DNA of 47,598 nucleotides from an uncultured Sphingomonadaceae bacterium (GTDB lineage: Bacteria; Pseudomonadota; Alphaproteobacteria; Sphingomonadales; Sphingomonadaceae), in NCBI GenBank assembly GCA_937873035.1, contig CALMVA010000031.1, positions 1 through 47,598 of the forward strand, given 5' to 3'. Below, in pieces: positions 1-8,817 of the stretch. The notes under the pieces are model-generated. The model had not been told where the DNA came from. It did not search any database and saw only the letters and a program-made list of their open reading frames with translations. The position numbers and the translations under genes are program-made. Positions within the stretch are counted from its first letter, which is position 1; every line of letters begins with the position of its first letter.

Positions 1-2
1 CA

Positions 3-68
3 CCCAAGGCAGCGCCGATTGAGGATGGCTCCAACGTCGTCACTGTGGACTTCGGTCGCAAGAAATGA
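3..68 (+). CDS. C-terminal tail of a probable SspB-type ClpXP adaptor (partial)
   Basis: An open frame enters from the left edge and ends in TGA at 66-68, overlapping the fumC start (ATGA). Only 21 residues are visible. They finish in [11 protein letters not shown], a short hydrophobic and basic tail. Alphaproteobacterial SspB proteins end in a similar VVSLD-x-F-RKK ClpX-binding tail, and sspB often precedes fumC in this class. The identification rests on the tail and the context alone. The body of the protein lies outside the window. Confidence 0.5.
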   Translation, partial: PKAAPIEDGSNVVTVDFGRKK

Positions 69-1462
69 GCACCAGGCGGACCGAGAGCGACAGCTTCGGT
101 CCCGTCGAGGTTCCGGCGGACGCCTATTGGGGTGCGCAAACGCAGCGCAGCCTTGAGAACTTCCCCTTTGGCGCGCAGGAGCAGATGCCGCCCGCCATCG
201 TCCATGCGCTCGCCATCGTGAAGCTGGCGGCGGCGCGGGTGAACCGTCGTCACGGGCTGGAGGCGGGGCTGGCCGATGCCATAGAGCAAGCCGCCTCCGA
301 AGTGATCGAGGGCGCGCTCGATGCGCATTTTCCGCTCGTTATCTGGCAGACGGGGTCTGGCACGCAGACCAACATGAATGTCAATGAAGTGATTGCGGGC
401 CGCGCCAATGAGCTTCTCACCGGCACACGCGGCGGCAAGTCGCCGGTCCACCCCAATGACGATGTGAACCGGGGGCAATCGTCCAACGACAGCTTCCCGA
501 CTGCGCTGCACGTGGCCACGGCGCTGGCCATGTCACAGCGGTTGATGCCCGCGCTCCACAGGATGGAAGCTGCGCTGCTCGTCAAGGTGAAGGCATGGAC
601 GCACATCGTGAAGATCGGGCGGACGCATATGCAGGACGCGACGCCGCTGACGCTGGGTGACGAATTTTCTGGCTATTACGCGCAAGTGCGCCTCTGCCGC
701 GTGCGGACCGAGCCGATGCTCGACCATGCCCTGATGCGGTTGGCGCAGGGCGGCACGGCGGTTGGCACCGGGCTGAACGCGCCGCCGGGGTTCGATGTCG
801 ATGTGGCAGCCGAAATCGCCGCGATCACGGGATTGCCTTTTACGACCGCCCCCAACAAATTCGAGGCGCTGGCGAGCCATGACGTGCTTGTCGATCTGTC
901 TGGGCGGCTCAACACGCTCGCCGTTGCGCTCACCAAGATCGCCAATGACATCCGCCTGCTCGGTTCCGGCCCGCGCGCGGGGCTGGGCGAACTGATCCTG
1001 CCTGAAAACGAGCCCGGCAGCTCGATCATGCCGGGCAAGGTCAACCCAACCCAGTGCGAAATGCTGACAATGGTGGCAGCGCAAGTGATCGGCAATCATC
1101 AGGCGGTGACGGTGGGTGGGATGCAGGGGCATCTTGAACTCAACGTCTTCAAGCCGCTGATCGGCGCCAATGTGCTGCGCTCGATCGACCTGCTGGCAAC
1201 GGGCATGGACAGTTTCGTCACGCATTGCATTGCGGGGCTTCAACCCAATGAAGCGCGCATCGCCGAACTGGTGGATCGCTCGCTGATGCTGGTGACGGCG
1301 CTTGCCCCCGTCATCGGCTATGACAATGCCGCCAAGATCGCCAAGCACGCGCACCACAAGGGCAGCACGTTGCGCGAAGCCGCGCTCGAACTGGGTCTGG
1401 TCGATGCCGAAACCTTTGATCGCGTCGTGCGCCCAGAGGCGATGCTGGGGCCGCGCGCCTAG
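65..1462 (+). CDS. fumC: Fumarate hydratase class II
   Basis: Cytosolic TCA-cycle enzyme that reversibly hydrates fumarate to L-malate without an iron-sulfur cluster. The 465-residue length is normal for the class II homotetramer. Visible hallmarks are the substrate loop [14 protein letters not shown] near residues 95-110, [14 protein letters not shown] near 185-198, and the superfamily signature [11 protein letters not shown] near 318-328, which carries the catalytic serine. The start is fixed by a four-base ATGA overlap with the upstream frame, so the two genes are probably co-transcribed and translationally coupled. The 3' end overlaps the convergent DUF2585 gene by four bases. Aspartase and argininosuccinate lyase share the signature, but the whole-length match is to FumC. 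Confidence 0.96.
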   Translation: MSTRRTESDSFGPVEVPADAYWGAQTQRSLENFPFGAQEQMPPAIVHALAIVKLAAARVNRRHGLEAGLADAIEQAASEVIEGALDAHFPLVIWQTGSGTQTNMNVNEVIAGRANELLTGTRGGKSPVHPNDDVNRGQSSNDSFPTALHVATALAMSQRLMPALHRMEAALLVKVKAWTHIVKIGRTHMQDATPLTLGDEFSGYYAQVRLCRVRTEPMLDHALMRLAQGGTAVGTGLNAPPGFDVDVAAEIAAITGLPFTTAPNKFEALASHDVLVDLSGRLNTLAVALTKIANDIRLLGSGPRAGLGELILPENEPGSSIMPGKVNPTQCEMLTMVAAQVIGNHQAVTVGGMQGHLELNVFKPLIGANVLRSIDLLATGMDSFVTHCIAGLQPNEARIAELVDRSLMLVTALAPVIGYDNAAKIAKHAHHKGSTLREAALELGLVDAETFDRVVRPEAMLGPRA

Positions 1463-2034
1463 CCTTCGGGCTGGGAATAACCTGCCTGCCAGTCGCGCAC
1501 CGCATCAATCGGGGCAATGAGCATGACGACGTTGAGCGTCAGGTTGTCGCGGATTTTCCAGAGCGTGAAGGCTTCGAAAAACAGTGCCATGGCGAGCGTC
1601 ACCTTCCACGGCATCCGCGCGGCAAAAAGGAAGCCGAGGATCATCCAGCCCCCATCGGCGACCGAATTGAGAATCGAGTCGCCTGAATAGCCCACCGCTA
1701 TGGTCGCCTGCCGATAGCGGTCGATGATGAAGGGCGAGTTCTCCAGAACCTCCCAAGACATTTCGGCCAGCGTCGCCGCGATCAGCCAGAGGCCAACCGG
1801 GCGGCCCGGCAGAAGCAGCCGGGCGATGGCATAAAAAACAAAGCCATGGGTGATGTGGCTGAAGGTATACCAATCGGCAATGTGCTGGCTGTTGCGGGGG
1901 CCGTCCCCCGTGCCTTCACAAATTTTCACATCGCGGCGGGGGCAGGTCGGCGGGCGATCTGGGGCGAACAGGATGGCGACCGCCACAAGGATGACGGCGA
2001 GTGTGATGAGCCAGTGTCTGCGTGCGATCATCAT
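1459..2034 (-). CDS. DUF2585 (UPF0314) membrane protein
   Basis: A 191-residue integral membrane protein of unknown function. It matches the alphaproteobacterial UPF0314/DUF2585 family, whose conserved core is visible here: [18 protein letters not shown], then [15 protein letters not shown] and IRDNLTLNV. It has an N-terminal hydrophobic segment (about residues 8-25) and two or three more further on. The stop overlaps the end of fumC on the opposite strand. It is transcribed alone, with a short spacer to ppk2 upstream. No catalytic function can be assigned, although the strictly conserved His, Glu and Arg residues inside the membrane region suggest more than a structural role. Confidence 0.88.
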   Translation of the reverse strand: MMIARRHWLITLAVILVAVAILFAPDRPPTCPRRDVKICEGTGDGPRNSQHIADWYTFSHITHGFVFYAIARLLLPGRPVGLWLIAATLAEMSWEVLENSPFIIDRYRQATIAVGYSGDSILNSVADGGWMILGFLFAARMPWKVTLAMALFFEAFTLWKIRDNLTLNVVMLIAPIDAVRDWQAGYSQPEG

Positions 2035-2101
2035 GGACGCGTCGATGATTGACGGATGGACGCTTGGGTTGCAAGTGCGGCGGCACGCGGCCCTTGCAAC
2101 C

Positions 2102-2128
2102 CGTCACCCCAGCGCAGGCTGGGGTCTC
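2102..2128. repeat. Short palindromic dispersed repeat, family B (copy 1)
   Basis: Inverted arms CACCCCAGC and GCTGGGGT flank a 2-4 base loop between ppk2 and the DUF2585 gene. A near-identical copy lies at 20985-21012, including the flanking CGTC and CTC. Two copies show that this is a dispersed element and not a gene-specific terminator. Confidence 0.75.
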
Positions 2129-2135
2129 TCACGCC

Positions 2136-3191
2136 TTATTCGCCCGATCCGCCATATTCATTGCGTTCATGAATAATGTTGGCGCGGCCGACCAGCAAGT
2201 CATCGATCTGCCCGATGCGCGCCACATCCTTGCCGGCATAGGGTAGCGAGCGGAGGACATAGCGCATCGCGTTGAGGCGCGCGCGCTTCTTGTCGTCGGA
2301 TTTGATGACCGTCCATGGCGAATCGGCGGTGTCGGTGTGAAAGAACATCGCTTCCTTGGCGCGCGTGTAATCATCCCATTTGTCGAGGCTGGCGAGATCG
2401 ACGGGGGACAGCTTCCACTGCTTGAGCGGGTGGACCTTGCGCTCCTTGAAGCGGCGGCGCTGCTCTTCCTGGCTGACCGAGAACCAGAATTTGATGACAT
2501 GGATGCCGCTGCGCACCAGATTGCGCTCAAACTCCGGCGCCTGCCGCAGAAATTCCTGATATTCGTCATCGGAGCAGAAGCCCATGACCCGCTCCACGCC
2601 CGCCCGGTTATACCAGCTGCGGTCGAACAGCACGATTTCCCCGCGCGTCGGCAGATGCTCGACATAGCGCTGGAAATACCATTGCCCGCGTTCGACATCG
2701 CTCGGCTTTTCAAGCGCGACGACGCGTGCGCCGCGTGGATTGAGATGCTCCATGAAACGCTTGATCGCGCCGCCCTTTCCCGCCGCGTCGCGCCCCTCGA
2801 ACAGGATGACGACACGCTGCTGCGCATCCTTGACCCAGGATTGCAGCTTCAAAAGCTCGGTCTGGAGGACAAACTTCTCGCGCTCATAATCGCGGCGCAG
2901 CATCTTGTATTTATAGGGATAGCCGCCGCGTCGCCAGTCTCCGGCCAGTTCGTCGCTGGTCTGGCGCGGTCGCCCGGCAGGTTTGGGCAGTCCGAGATAG
3001 TCGCTGAGGCGCGCAGCATCGTCGGGCGAGGCGCCTGAAATGATGACCGCCGCGTTGGCATCGGCGTCTGGTCCGCCCGCCGCCACGATGTCGGATACGG
3101 CCGCAATCTCCGCCTCCTGTGCGGCGGCGGCCCGCTCATCGGCAAGCCCGTCATCAAGCGACGCGGTTGTGCGTGGGGCCTTGTCGGTCAT
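2136..3191 (-). CDS. ppk2: Polyphosphate kinase 2
   Basis: Transfers phosphate between inorganic polyphosphate and nucleotides (PPK2 family). It probably makes GTP or ATP from the diphosphates, as class I enzymes do. The Walker A motif FEGRDAAGKGG is at residues 131-141 and Walker B VLFD at 187-190, followed by the family motif RSWYNRAGVE (191-200). The lid region with basic residues lies around KFWFSVSQEEQRRRF. The 351-residue length includes about 85 N-terminal residues that are acidic and alanine-rich, with low complexity before the catalytic domain. It is a single-domain class (one Walker A). A 200-base region separates it from the divergent gmk. Confidence 0.95.
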   Translation of the reverse strand: MTDKAPRTTASLDDGLADERAAAAQEAEIAAVSDIVAAGGPDADANAAVIISGASPDDAARLSDYLGLPKPAGRPRQTSDELAGDWRRGGYPYKYKMLRRDYEREKFVLQTELLKLQSWVKDAQQRVVILFEGRDAAGKGGAIKRFMEHLNPRGARVVALEKPSDVERGQWYFQRYVEHLPTRGEIVLFDRSWYNRAGVERVMGFCSDDEYQEFLRQAPEFERNLVRSGIHVIKFWFSVSQEEQRRRFKERKVHPLKQWKLSPVDLASLDKWDDYTRAKEAMFFHTDTADSPWTVIKSDDKKRARLNAMRYVLRSLPYAGKDVARIGQIDDLLVGRANIIHERNEYGGSGE

Positions 3192-3409
3192 CGGTTATGT
3201 CTCCCGGTTCTGCATCTGCATGAGCACCCCTGCCCGAAAGACTCGGAGCAAAAGTAACAAGCCACTATGTTCGCTCCCGGATTAACGCGGCGTCAAACCG
3301 GAATATCGCGCTGGCGATTGCAGAATTTGCAATTGGGATATGTCATCGGATGCACGACGCAAGGGCGTGGCCGAGTTGACGCGCGCGGATGCACGTTGCA
3401 AGAGCGGCC

Positions 3410-4072
3410 ATGGCCCACAGCACCCAGAACGACCCGCATAAATTCAAGCGCCGCGGCATCCTCTTTATCGTCTCGTCGCCTTCCGGCGCGGGCAAGTCGA
3501 CGATTTCGCGCAAGCTGCTGGCGTCCGATGCGGGCCTTGAAATGTCGGTTTCCGCGACGACGCGTCCGCCGCGTCCCGGCGAGGTCGATGGCAAGGATTA
3601 TCATTTCGTCGGCATCGAGCAGTTTCGCGCGATGGTGGCCGAAAATGAATTTCTGGAATGGGCGCACGTCTTTGGCAATCGCTATGGCACGCCGCGCAGC
3701 CCGGTTGAAAAGGCGCTCTCCGAAGGCCGCGACGTGCTGTTCGACATCGACTGGCAGGGCGCGCAGCAGCTTTACCAGCAGGCAGGGGGAGACGTTGTCC
3801 GCGTCTTCATCTTCCCGCCGTCGCTGGGTGAGCTGGAACGCCGCCTGCGCGCGCGCGGGACGGACAGTGATGAAGTGATCGATGGGCGCATGGCCCGTGC
3901 CAATACCGAGATCAGCCACTGGGATGGCTATGACTATGTGCTCGTCAATGATGACGTTGAGAAATGCTTCACCGATGTGAAGGCGATTCTCGATGCCGAG
4001 CGCCTCAAGCGCAGCCGCCAGACGGGGTTGATCGGCTTTGTCCGCAGCCTCGCCAAATCAGCCAGAGAATAG
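3410..4072 (+). CDS. gmk: Guanylate kinase
   Basis: Phosphorylates GMP to GDP with ATP in the cytosol and is essential for guanine nucleotide supply. The P-loop SSPSGAGKST lies near residues 22-31, followed by the GMP-binding stretch SVSATTRPPRPGEVDGKDYHF and the DIDWQGAQQL segment. I chose the ATG at 3410, which gives 220 residues. An in-frame ATG at 3389 would add seven residues (MHVARAA) and cannot be excluded, because neither start has a strong Shine-Dalgarno sequence. Downstream, 110 bases containing a repeat arm separate it from the convergent ATP12 gene. Confidence 0.95.
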   Translation: MAHSTQNDPHKFKRRGILFIVSSPSGAGKSTISRKLLASDAGLEMSVSATTRPPRPGEVDGKDYHFVGIEQFRAMVAENEFLEWAHVFGNRYGTPRSPVEKALSEGRDVLFDIDWQGAQQLYQQAGGDVVRVFIFPPSLGELERRLRARGTDSDEVIDGRMARANTEISHWDGYDYVLVNDDVEKCFTDVKAILDAERLKRSRQTGLIGFVRSLAKSARE

Positions 4073-4130
4073 GCGCCTGCCATTTCGCGCACTGTCTTTG
4101 CGTCTTTGCGGCATCCAAGAATAGAACGGC

Positions 4131-4155
4131 CCTTCGACAAGCTCAGGGCGAACGG
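4131..4155. repeat. Solo arm of dispersed repeat family A
   Basis: CCTTCGACAAGCTCAGGGCG followed by AACGG matches the terminal arm of the two longer family A elements at 20796-20895 and 29557-29668. It lies between the convergent ends of gmk and the ATP12 gene. Only one arm is present, with no internal region. Confidence 0.7.
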
Positions 4156-4182
4156 TGGAGATTTGCCGCTCGCGACCTGAAC

Positions 4183-4863
4183 TCAGGCCAGTTCCAGAAA
4201 GCGACAGGCAGAAAGAAAGTCGCGGCGGCGGATTTCACGCGTTTCGAGCGCCAGATCATCCTCGCCCCATTGTTCGACCTGCCACAGCTCATCGAGATGT
4301 GCAGCATCGAACGCGTCATTGGGCAGGATGGCTTCTTCGAGCAGCGCAAGGCCAATGACGAGCGAACCGCTTATCGTGACGATGGGGGAGAGCGCCGCCA
4401 GTTCAAATGGATTGGCCGCCGCCACCGCATCACCGAGGCGCAGCACGGTTGAAAGCGGTTGCGGCTTGTGCATGATGCCGGTGACGCGCGTGAACTCCAC
4501 CCCATAGCGTGTGCCCGCCCAATCGAGCAGCACATCCCAGCGTTGTGCTTGTCGCGCAACAAGCTCCGGCGGTTCTTCGGCGCGGTAGCAGAGAAGCTCT
4601 GTCTCGCCATATTGCGCAAGGCCTGCGGCAAACTCGGCCGGGTTCGCCGCCACGCGATCAAGTGCTGCATTGGCGAGCCCCGTGACCGACATGGAGCGCG
4701 GATCAATCTCTTCGCCCTGCGCGCGCCATTCTGCAGCGGCGGCTTCGGCCATCGCGGCATTGGGGAGGAGGAGCGGCGCGCGCGCTGGCGTCTTGACCGG
4801 GCGGCCATCGAGCAGGATGCCGCCTTCATCGGTCGTCGTCACATCCTTGTAGAAACGCTTCAT
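4183..4863 (-). CDS. ATP12 family F1-ATPase assembly chaperone
   Basis: A 226-residue homologue of mitochondrial ATP12, the chaperone that holds the F1 alpha subunit during ATP synthase assembly. The N-terminus MKRFYKDV and the core YGETELLCYRAEEPPELVARQ, followed by a tryptophan-rich WDVLLDW segment, are typical. The start is set by an ATGA overlap with the small membrane protein upstream. A longer in-frame extension would lie inside that gene and is not real. It is the last gene of the minus-strand operon that includes the PaiB-like and HAD genes. ATP12 is found in alphaproteobacteria and mitochondria. Confidence 0.92.
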   Translation of the reverse strand: MKRFYKDVTTTDEGGILLDGRPVKTPARAPLLLPNAAMAEAAAAEWRAQGEEIDPRSMSVTGLANAALDRVAANPAEFAAGLAQYGETELLCYRAEEPPELVARQAQRWDVLLDWAGTRYGVEFTRVTGIMHKPQPLSTVLRLGDAVAAANPFELAALSPIVTISGSLVIGLALLEEAILPNDAFDAAHLDELWQVEQWGEDDLALETREIRRRDFLSACRFLELA

Positions 4864-5081
4864 GTGCCGGGCCCCCTCCAGCCCTTTTTGAGCAGCACCG
4901 GCAACAGGAAGAACTCCGCGATCCCGGCAAAGAACAGCACATAGCCTGCCCAAGGCGCCAACTCAGGCAGCAGCTTGCCCGCGATGTTGGCGATCCCTGC
5001 AAAGACCAGCGCGATGGCCGAAAAGCGGGCGAGATTGAGAATGGCAAAACGCTTGCGCGCCAGATCATCAGCGTCGTTCAC
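4860..5081 (-). CDS. Small two-helix membrane protein, function unknown
   Basis: A 73-residue protein with two hydrophobic segments (about residues 17-33 and 42-62) and a short basic C-terminus. It starts with GTG inside a GTGA overlap with the HAD gene and ends in an ATGA overlap with the ATP12 gene, so it is translated as part of the operon. The overlaps on both sides make it a real gene. No family is recognised with certainty. Its place beside ATP12 makes a membrane role near ATP synthase possible, but that is only inference. Confidence 0.8.
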   Translation of the reverse strand: MNDADDLARKRFAILNLARFSAIALVFAGIANIAGKLLPELAPWAGYVLFFAGIAEFFLLPVLLKKGWRGPGT

Positions 5082-5728
5082 CGGACGGCCTCCATAATGT
5101 GATTGGGGTGGAGCGCGACATGATAGGCGCCAGCCGCGATCAGATCGTCCAATTCGTGATAGCCCCAGTCAACACCCAGCGACCGGGCACCAGCCGCCAC
5201 GCCCATTGCCATGTCGAAGCTGGTATCGCCGATCATCACGGTTGTCTGCGGGGCAGAGCCTGCCTCGGCCATCGCTTCAAGCGCCATTGAGGGGTGCGGC
5301 TTGGAGGGGTGGCGGTCCGCCGTCTGAAGCGTGACGAAACGGTCGTGCAGGCCGTGATGGCGCAGGCACAGGTCCAGCCCGCGATCCGACTTGCCGGTGG
5401 CGACGCCAAGCAGCCAGCCATCGGCCTCCAGCGCGTCGAGCGTTTCAAGGATGCCCTCGAACAGCGGCTCTTCCACCAGCCCCTTGCCGCGCAGCCGCTG
5501 AAAGGCGGTTTTGTAATCTTCGGCCAACTGGACGTGAAGCGCGTGCTTGGCTTCGGGGATCAGCGCCTGCATCGCGGGGATGAGGCTCAGGCCCACAATG
5601 CGCCGCGTCGCCTCGCGCAGCGGCGGGGCAAGGCCTGCGCGGGCAAAGGCATCGTCCATGCACAGCACGATATTGTGCTGGCTGTCGACCAGCGTGCCAT
5701 CGCAATCGAACAGGGCGAGCCGGTTCAT
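5078..5728 (-). CDS. HAD-superfamily phosphatase (phosphoglycolate phosphatase-like)
   Basis: A 216-residue haloacid dehalogenase-type hydrolase. Motif I is FDCDGTLVDS with the nucleophile Asp8 and the acid/base Asp10. A helical cap follows. Motif II lies in GVATGKS, motif III at SKPHP, and motif IV in MIGDTSFDMAMG. This pattern and the cap type resemble Gph/YjjG-like phosphatases, but the substrate cannot be read from sequence. The ATG at 5728 overlaps the stop of the PaiB-like gene (ATGA). An upstream in-frame extension of 40 residues lies wholly inside that gene and has no sign of coding. Confidence 0.9.
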   Translation of the reverse strand: MNRLALFDCDGTLVDSQHNIVLCMDDAFARAGLAPPLREATRRIVGLSLIPAMQALIPEAKHALHVQLAEDYKTAFQRLRGKGLVEEPLFEGILETLDALEADGWLLGVATGKSDRGLDLCLRHHGLHDRFVTLQTADRHPSKPHPSMALEAMAEAGSAPQTTVMIGDTSFDMAMGVAAGARSLGVDWGYHELDDLIAAGAYHVALHPNHIMEAVR

Positions 5729-6327
5729 CGCGGTAAAGAGCGCATCAGATGGGCGAGCGCGCGGTTGCCGACCGCGTCGAGCGCATCGGCGGTGCGCAGG
5801 CGCACTTCGTCGGACTTGTTCTGGCCAAGCTTGGCGGTGCCGCGCCACGCCGTCACGCGCATTTCGAAGCAGCGGATGGCCGAGAGCATTTTGGAAACTG
5901 CGGCCGGGTCCACCTTGTCGCGCGTCCAGGGGGCTTTGGGCGCAAGCGTCGCTTCATGCTGCGCGGAAAGCGCGTCAATCTGGGCGAGCAGCGCCGCTTC
6001 GTCGCGCAGGGCAACCGGGCCTTCAAACTCCGCCGCAACATAATTCCATGTCGGCACCTGATTGTCGGTGCCATACCAGTCGGGACTCACATAACCGTCG
6101 GGACCGTTGACGACGAGCAGCGCGGTTGCCCCGTCGAGATGCCGGGCGATGCCATTGCCACGCGCGATGTGGAAGGCAATGCGGCTGTCGCCAGTCCAGA
6201 TGAAGGGGATGTGCGCCGCGCGTGGGCCATCGGGCGTCTGGGCAAAGAGTGTGCCGAACCCGACGGCTTCGGCAAAGGCGACAAGCGCCTCCCGGTCATC
6301 CCAGCGGAAGGCGGGGTTGGGGTGCAC
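5725..6327 (-). CDS. PaiB-type FMN-binding protein
   Basis: A 200-residue protein of the PaiB family, which has a split-barrel FMN-binding fold. The conserved block VSPDWYGTDNQVPTWNY (near residues 79-95) is the family signature, followed by the downstream EATLAPKAPW segment. The family is often annotated as a negative transcriptional regulator from Bacillus PaiB, but regulation here is unproven and a flavin or heme-related role is equally possible. It starts with GTG at 6327, three bases after the stop of the pseudouridine synthase gene, and its stop overlaps the HAD start. Confidence 0.88.
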   Translation of the reverse strand: MHPNPAFRWDDREALVAFAEAVGFGTLFAQTPDGPRAAHIPFIWTGDSRIAFHIARGNGIARHLDGATALLVVNGPDGYVSPDWYGTDNQVPTWNYVAAEFEGPVALRDEAALLAQIDALSAQHEATLAPKAPWTRDKVDPAAVSKMLSAIRCFEMRVTAWRGTAKLGQNKSDEVRLRTADALDAVGNRALAHLMRSLPR

Positions 6328-6330
6328 GGA

Positions 6331-7515
6331 TTACTTTCCCTTCCGGCCGCGCCCGGCAGGACTGCCCCGGCCACGCGGTGCGCCTTCGCCGGTTTTGCCA
6401 CGGCTCCGCGGCGCGCCATCGCCTGCCGCCCCGCGCCCGCGCCGTTCGCCCTTGCGCTCCTTGCGGGCGGCCTTGGCCTTTTGCGAGATCGCCCGCTTCT
6501 TGCCTTCCGCCGTGTCGCTGAACTTGGTCTCATCGAGGGGAAGGGAATCGCCATCGATAAGGTTGAAGCCCAGATTGATGAGGCTTTCCGAAAAATGGCT
6601 CGGCAGTTCGGCCTGCACGTCTATCTGGCCACCATCGGGATGGTCGACGCGCAAGCGACGCGCGTGGAGGTGCATTTTGCGGCTGATCGTGCCGGTGAGG
6701 AAGGCATCGCGCCCGCCATATTTGCCATCGCCGACAATCGGGTGGCCAATGGCCGCCATATGGACGCGCAGCTGGTGGGTGCGGCCGGTAAAGGGCTGCA
6801 ATTCGACCCAGGCGGCGTTGTTGCCCGCCCGATCAATGACGCGATAGCGGGTCCGCGCGGGCGCGCCCTCCTTCTCATCGACGTGCATCTTTTCGCCGCC
6901 CGTGCCGGGTTGCTTGGAAATGGGCAGCTCGATCATGCCGTCTTCGATCGAGGGGACGCCGACGATGATCGCCCAATAGACCTTGCGGGCGGTCCGGCTG
7001 GAAAAGCTCTTCGAGAAGGCGGCCGCCGCGCGCGGCGTGCGCGCGACGAGGAGAACGCCCGATGTGTCCTTGTCGAGCCGATGGACAAGCTTGGGGCGCT
7101 GGTCCGCCTCAAACCACAGCGCATCGAGCAGACTATCAACGTGCTCGGTCGTCTTTGTGCCGCCCTGTGTGGCAAGGCCCGGCGGCTTGTTGAGGACGAG
7201 TGCTGCCTTGTCCTTGTGGATCACCAGAGCTTCGGCAAAGGCCATCTGGTCATCGGTCAGGCGTGGGCGTTCCTTTTTGGGCTTTGCAGTCGCGGTCGTG
7301 GCAACGGGGTCTGCCGGAGGCACGCGGATCTGCTGGCCCGCCTCGATGCGGTCGCCCGGCGTCGCGCGCTTGCCATCGACACGCAGTTGCCCCGTGCGCG
7401 CCCAGCGCGACACGATGTTGAAGCTGGCATCGGGCAGATGCCGCTTGAACCAGCGGTCAAGACGGATGCCATCATCCTCGGCATCGACGGTAAACTGGCG
7501 AACATTGTCGGTCAT
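6331..7515 (-). CDS. RluC/RluD-family 23S rRNA pseudouridine synthase
   Basis: A 394-residue enzyme that isomerises uridines in large-subunit rRNA. It has an N-terminal S4 RNA-binding domain (about residues 18-65) and the catalytic motif HRLDKDTSG at 145-153 with the active Asp148. The later GRTHQLRVH motif is conserved. The last 50 or so residues are an unusual Lys/Arg/Gly-rich tail, likely disordered and RNA-binding. The ATG at 7515 overlaps the stop of crcB (ATGA). A possible 28-residue extension lies inside crcB and is rejected. Which of the RluA, RluC or RluD sites it modifies is uncertain. Confidence 0.92.
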   Translation of the reverse strand: MTDNVRQFTVDAEDDGIRLDRWFKRHLPDASFNIVSRWARTGQLRVDGKRATPGDRIEAGQQIRVPPADPVATTATAKPKKERPRLTDDQMAFAEALVIHKDKAALVLNKPPGLATQGGTKTTEHVDSLLDALWFEADQRPKLVHRLDKDTSGVLLVARTPRAAAAFSKSFSSRTARKVYWAIIVGVPSIEDGMIELPISKQPGTGGEKMHVDEKEGAPARTRYRVIDRAGNNAAWVELQPFTGRTHQLRVHMAAIGHPIVGDGKYGGRDAFLTGTISRKMHLHARRLRVDHPDGGQIDVQAELPSHFSESLINLGFNLIDGDSLPLDETKFSDTAEGKKRAISQKAKAARKERKGERRGRGAAGDGAPRSRGKTGEGAPRGRGSPAGRGRKGK

Positions 7516-7874
7516 GCGCGGGCCACTCCATAGCCGATGGCAAGGGCGGCAATCGAACCGATGACCGAGGCTGCTGCATAGGCTGCGGCCAAGCCCCATT
7601 GGCCGCGTTCAACCATCTGAAAGCCTTCCAGGCTGAACGCTGAAAAGGTGGTGAAGCCACCGAGGATGCCGACACCTGCAAAGAGGCGCATCTGGTCAGA
7701 CGCCGCACCGTGCAGCACAAGAGCGGCAAGCAGCCCCATAAGGAAGCCGCCTGCGAGGTTGACGGCAAATGTGCCAAGCGGCCAGCCGCCGCGCACGCCA
7801 AGCGTGGTGGCAGCAAGATAGCGGGCGGCCGCGCCAATTGCGCCGCCTGCCATAACGGGGATCAAGGGATGCAT
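7512..7874 (-). CDS. crcB: Fluoride channel CrcB/Fluc
   Basis: A 120-residue inner-membrane fluoride channel that works as a dual-topology dimer and exports F-. Four hydrophobic helices are visible. The signature GGFTTFSAF is at residues 72-80, and the conserved Asn in GTFAVN is near residue 39. The length is typical. No fluoride riboswitch is visible: only 38 bases lie between it and the PhzF gene upstream, so it is probably transcribed with that gene. Its stop overlaps the start of the pseudouridine synthase. Confidence 0.95.
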   Translation of the reverse strand: MHPLIPVMAGGAIGAAARYLAATTLGVRGGWPLGTFAVNLAGGFLMGLLAALVLHGAASDQMRLFAGVGILGGFTTFSAFSLEGFQMVERGQWGLAAAYAAASVIGSIAALAIGYGVARA

Positions 7875-7912
7875 CCGGCCGCCTTAGCCGCAGATGGCGG
7901 ATAAGAGAAGCG

Positions 7913-8749
7913 TTACAGGCGCAAGCTGCCGTCAATGCAGGTCACGCACTGTCCGCCCACATGAATATCGCTGCCCTCGATGCGGATATGAACATAGCCA
8001 TCCCGCCCGATCTGAAGGCCTTGTGAGGCGATGTAGCGATCTCCATCGCCAATCTGCCCGGCGAGCAGTCGGTAGGCGGCAACCGCGCCATTGCCGCTGC
8101 CGCACACCGGGTCTTCGGCAATGCCGTCCGCCGGCGCGAAGGAGCGGACGAGCGTGCCCGCCTCATCGGCTGCAAAGACCGTGAGGCCGGTTGTGCCGTG
8201 CTGGCGATCATAATCGGCGAGGGCCACAAGATCGGGTTCGAGATGCGCGACGGCATCGGTCGAGATCATTTCGGCGATCACCCAGCGCGGGCCGACATCA
8301 AGCACCTGCGGCGTGGCTTTGACCACGCCCGCCCCGCCGATCGCCGTCACGATCCGCGCCGCATCTTCAGCTTCGGCCGCCGCATAGCGCGGCAGGCGGA
8401 AGGAGAGCTTCGTCTCACCCACGCTCACGTCAACGAGGCCCACCGCACATTCCTGCACGAGCTTGCCATTGCGTGGCTGTGCAATTCCCGCCTCAAGCAC
8501 GGCGTGCGCGGTGCCCAGTGTCGGGTGACCCGCAAAGGGCAGCTCCGCGCGCGGCGTGAAGATGCGCACGCGGTAGCTGGCGGCAGGGTTTTCGGGCGGC
8601 AGGACAAAGGTCGTTTCCGACAAATTGGTCCAGCTCGCCAGCTGCTGCATATCCTCATCGGTAAGGCCGTTCGCATCGAGCACTACGGCAACCGGATTGC
8701 CGTAGAGCGCCCGGCTCGTGAACACGTCGACCTGTTTGAATGTGCGCAT
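7913..8749 (-). CDS. PhzF-family isomerase/epimerase-like protein
   Basis: A 278-residue member of the PhzF (diaminopimelate-epimerase fold) family. The N-terminal lobe has the catalytic Glu in NLSETTFV near residue 46, and the second lobe has EDPVCGSGNGAVA. PAGHPT-like residues appear as FAGHPTLG. I chose ATG 8749 because GGAGGAGG lies about six bases upstream. A 17-residue longer form is possible but has no better site. The substrate is unknown; most members are not phenazine enzymes, and there are no phenazine genes here. It is probably the first gene of the operon running down to ATP12. Confidence 0.9.
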   Translation of the reverse strand: MRTFKQVDVFTSRALYGNPVAVVLDANGLTDEDMQQLASWTNLSETTFVLPPENPAASYRVRIFTPRAELPFAGHPTLGTAHAVLEAGIAQPRNGKLVQECAVGLVDVSVGETKLSFRLPRYAAAEAEDAARIVTAIGGAGVVKATPQVLDVGPRWVIAEMISTDAVAHLEPDLVALADYDRQHGTTGLTVFAADEAGTLVRSFAPADGIAEDPVCGSGNGAVAAYRLLAGQIGDGDRYIASQGLQIGRDGYVHIRIEGSDIHVGGQCVTCIDGSLRL

Positions 8750-8817
8750 CAAGGCCTCCTCCAGCCAGCAGTCTTCGGGGGCTGCGGGCTTATCCGTCAT
8801 TACACGGGTTTGGCAGA

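Noticed and set aside
5749..7533. A 594-codon plus-strand open frame across the PaiB-like and pseudouridine synthase genes
   Set aside because: Long antisense frames are common in high-GC DNA. The opposite strand carries recognisable conserved proteins, and this frame has no domain.
7875..7912. Fluoride riboswitch upstream of crcB
   Set aside because: The gap is only 38 bases, and no fluoride motif is visible in it.
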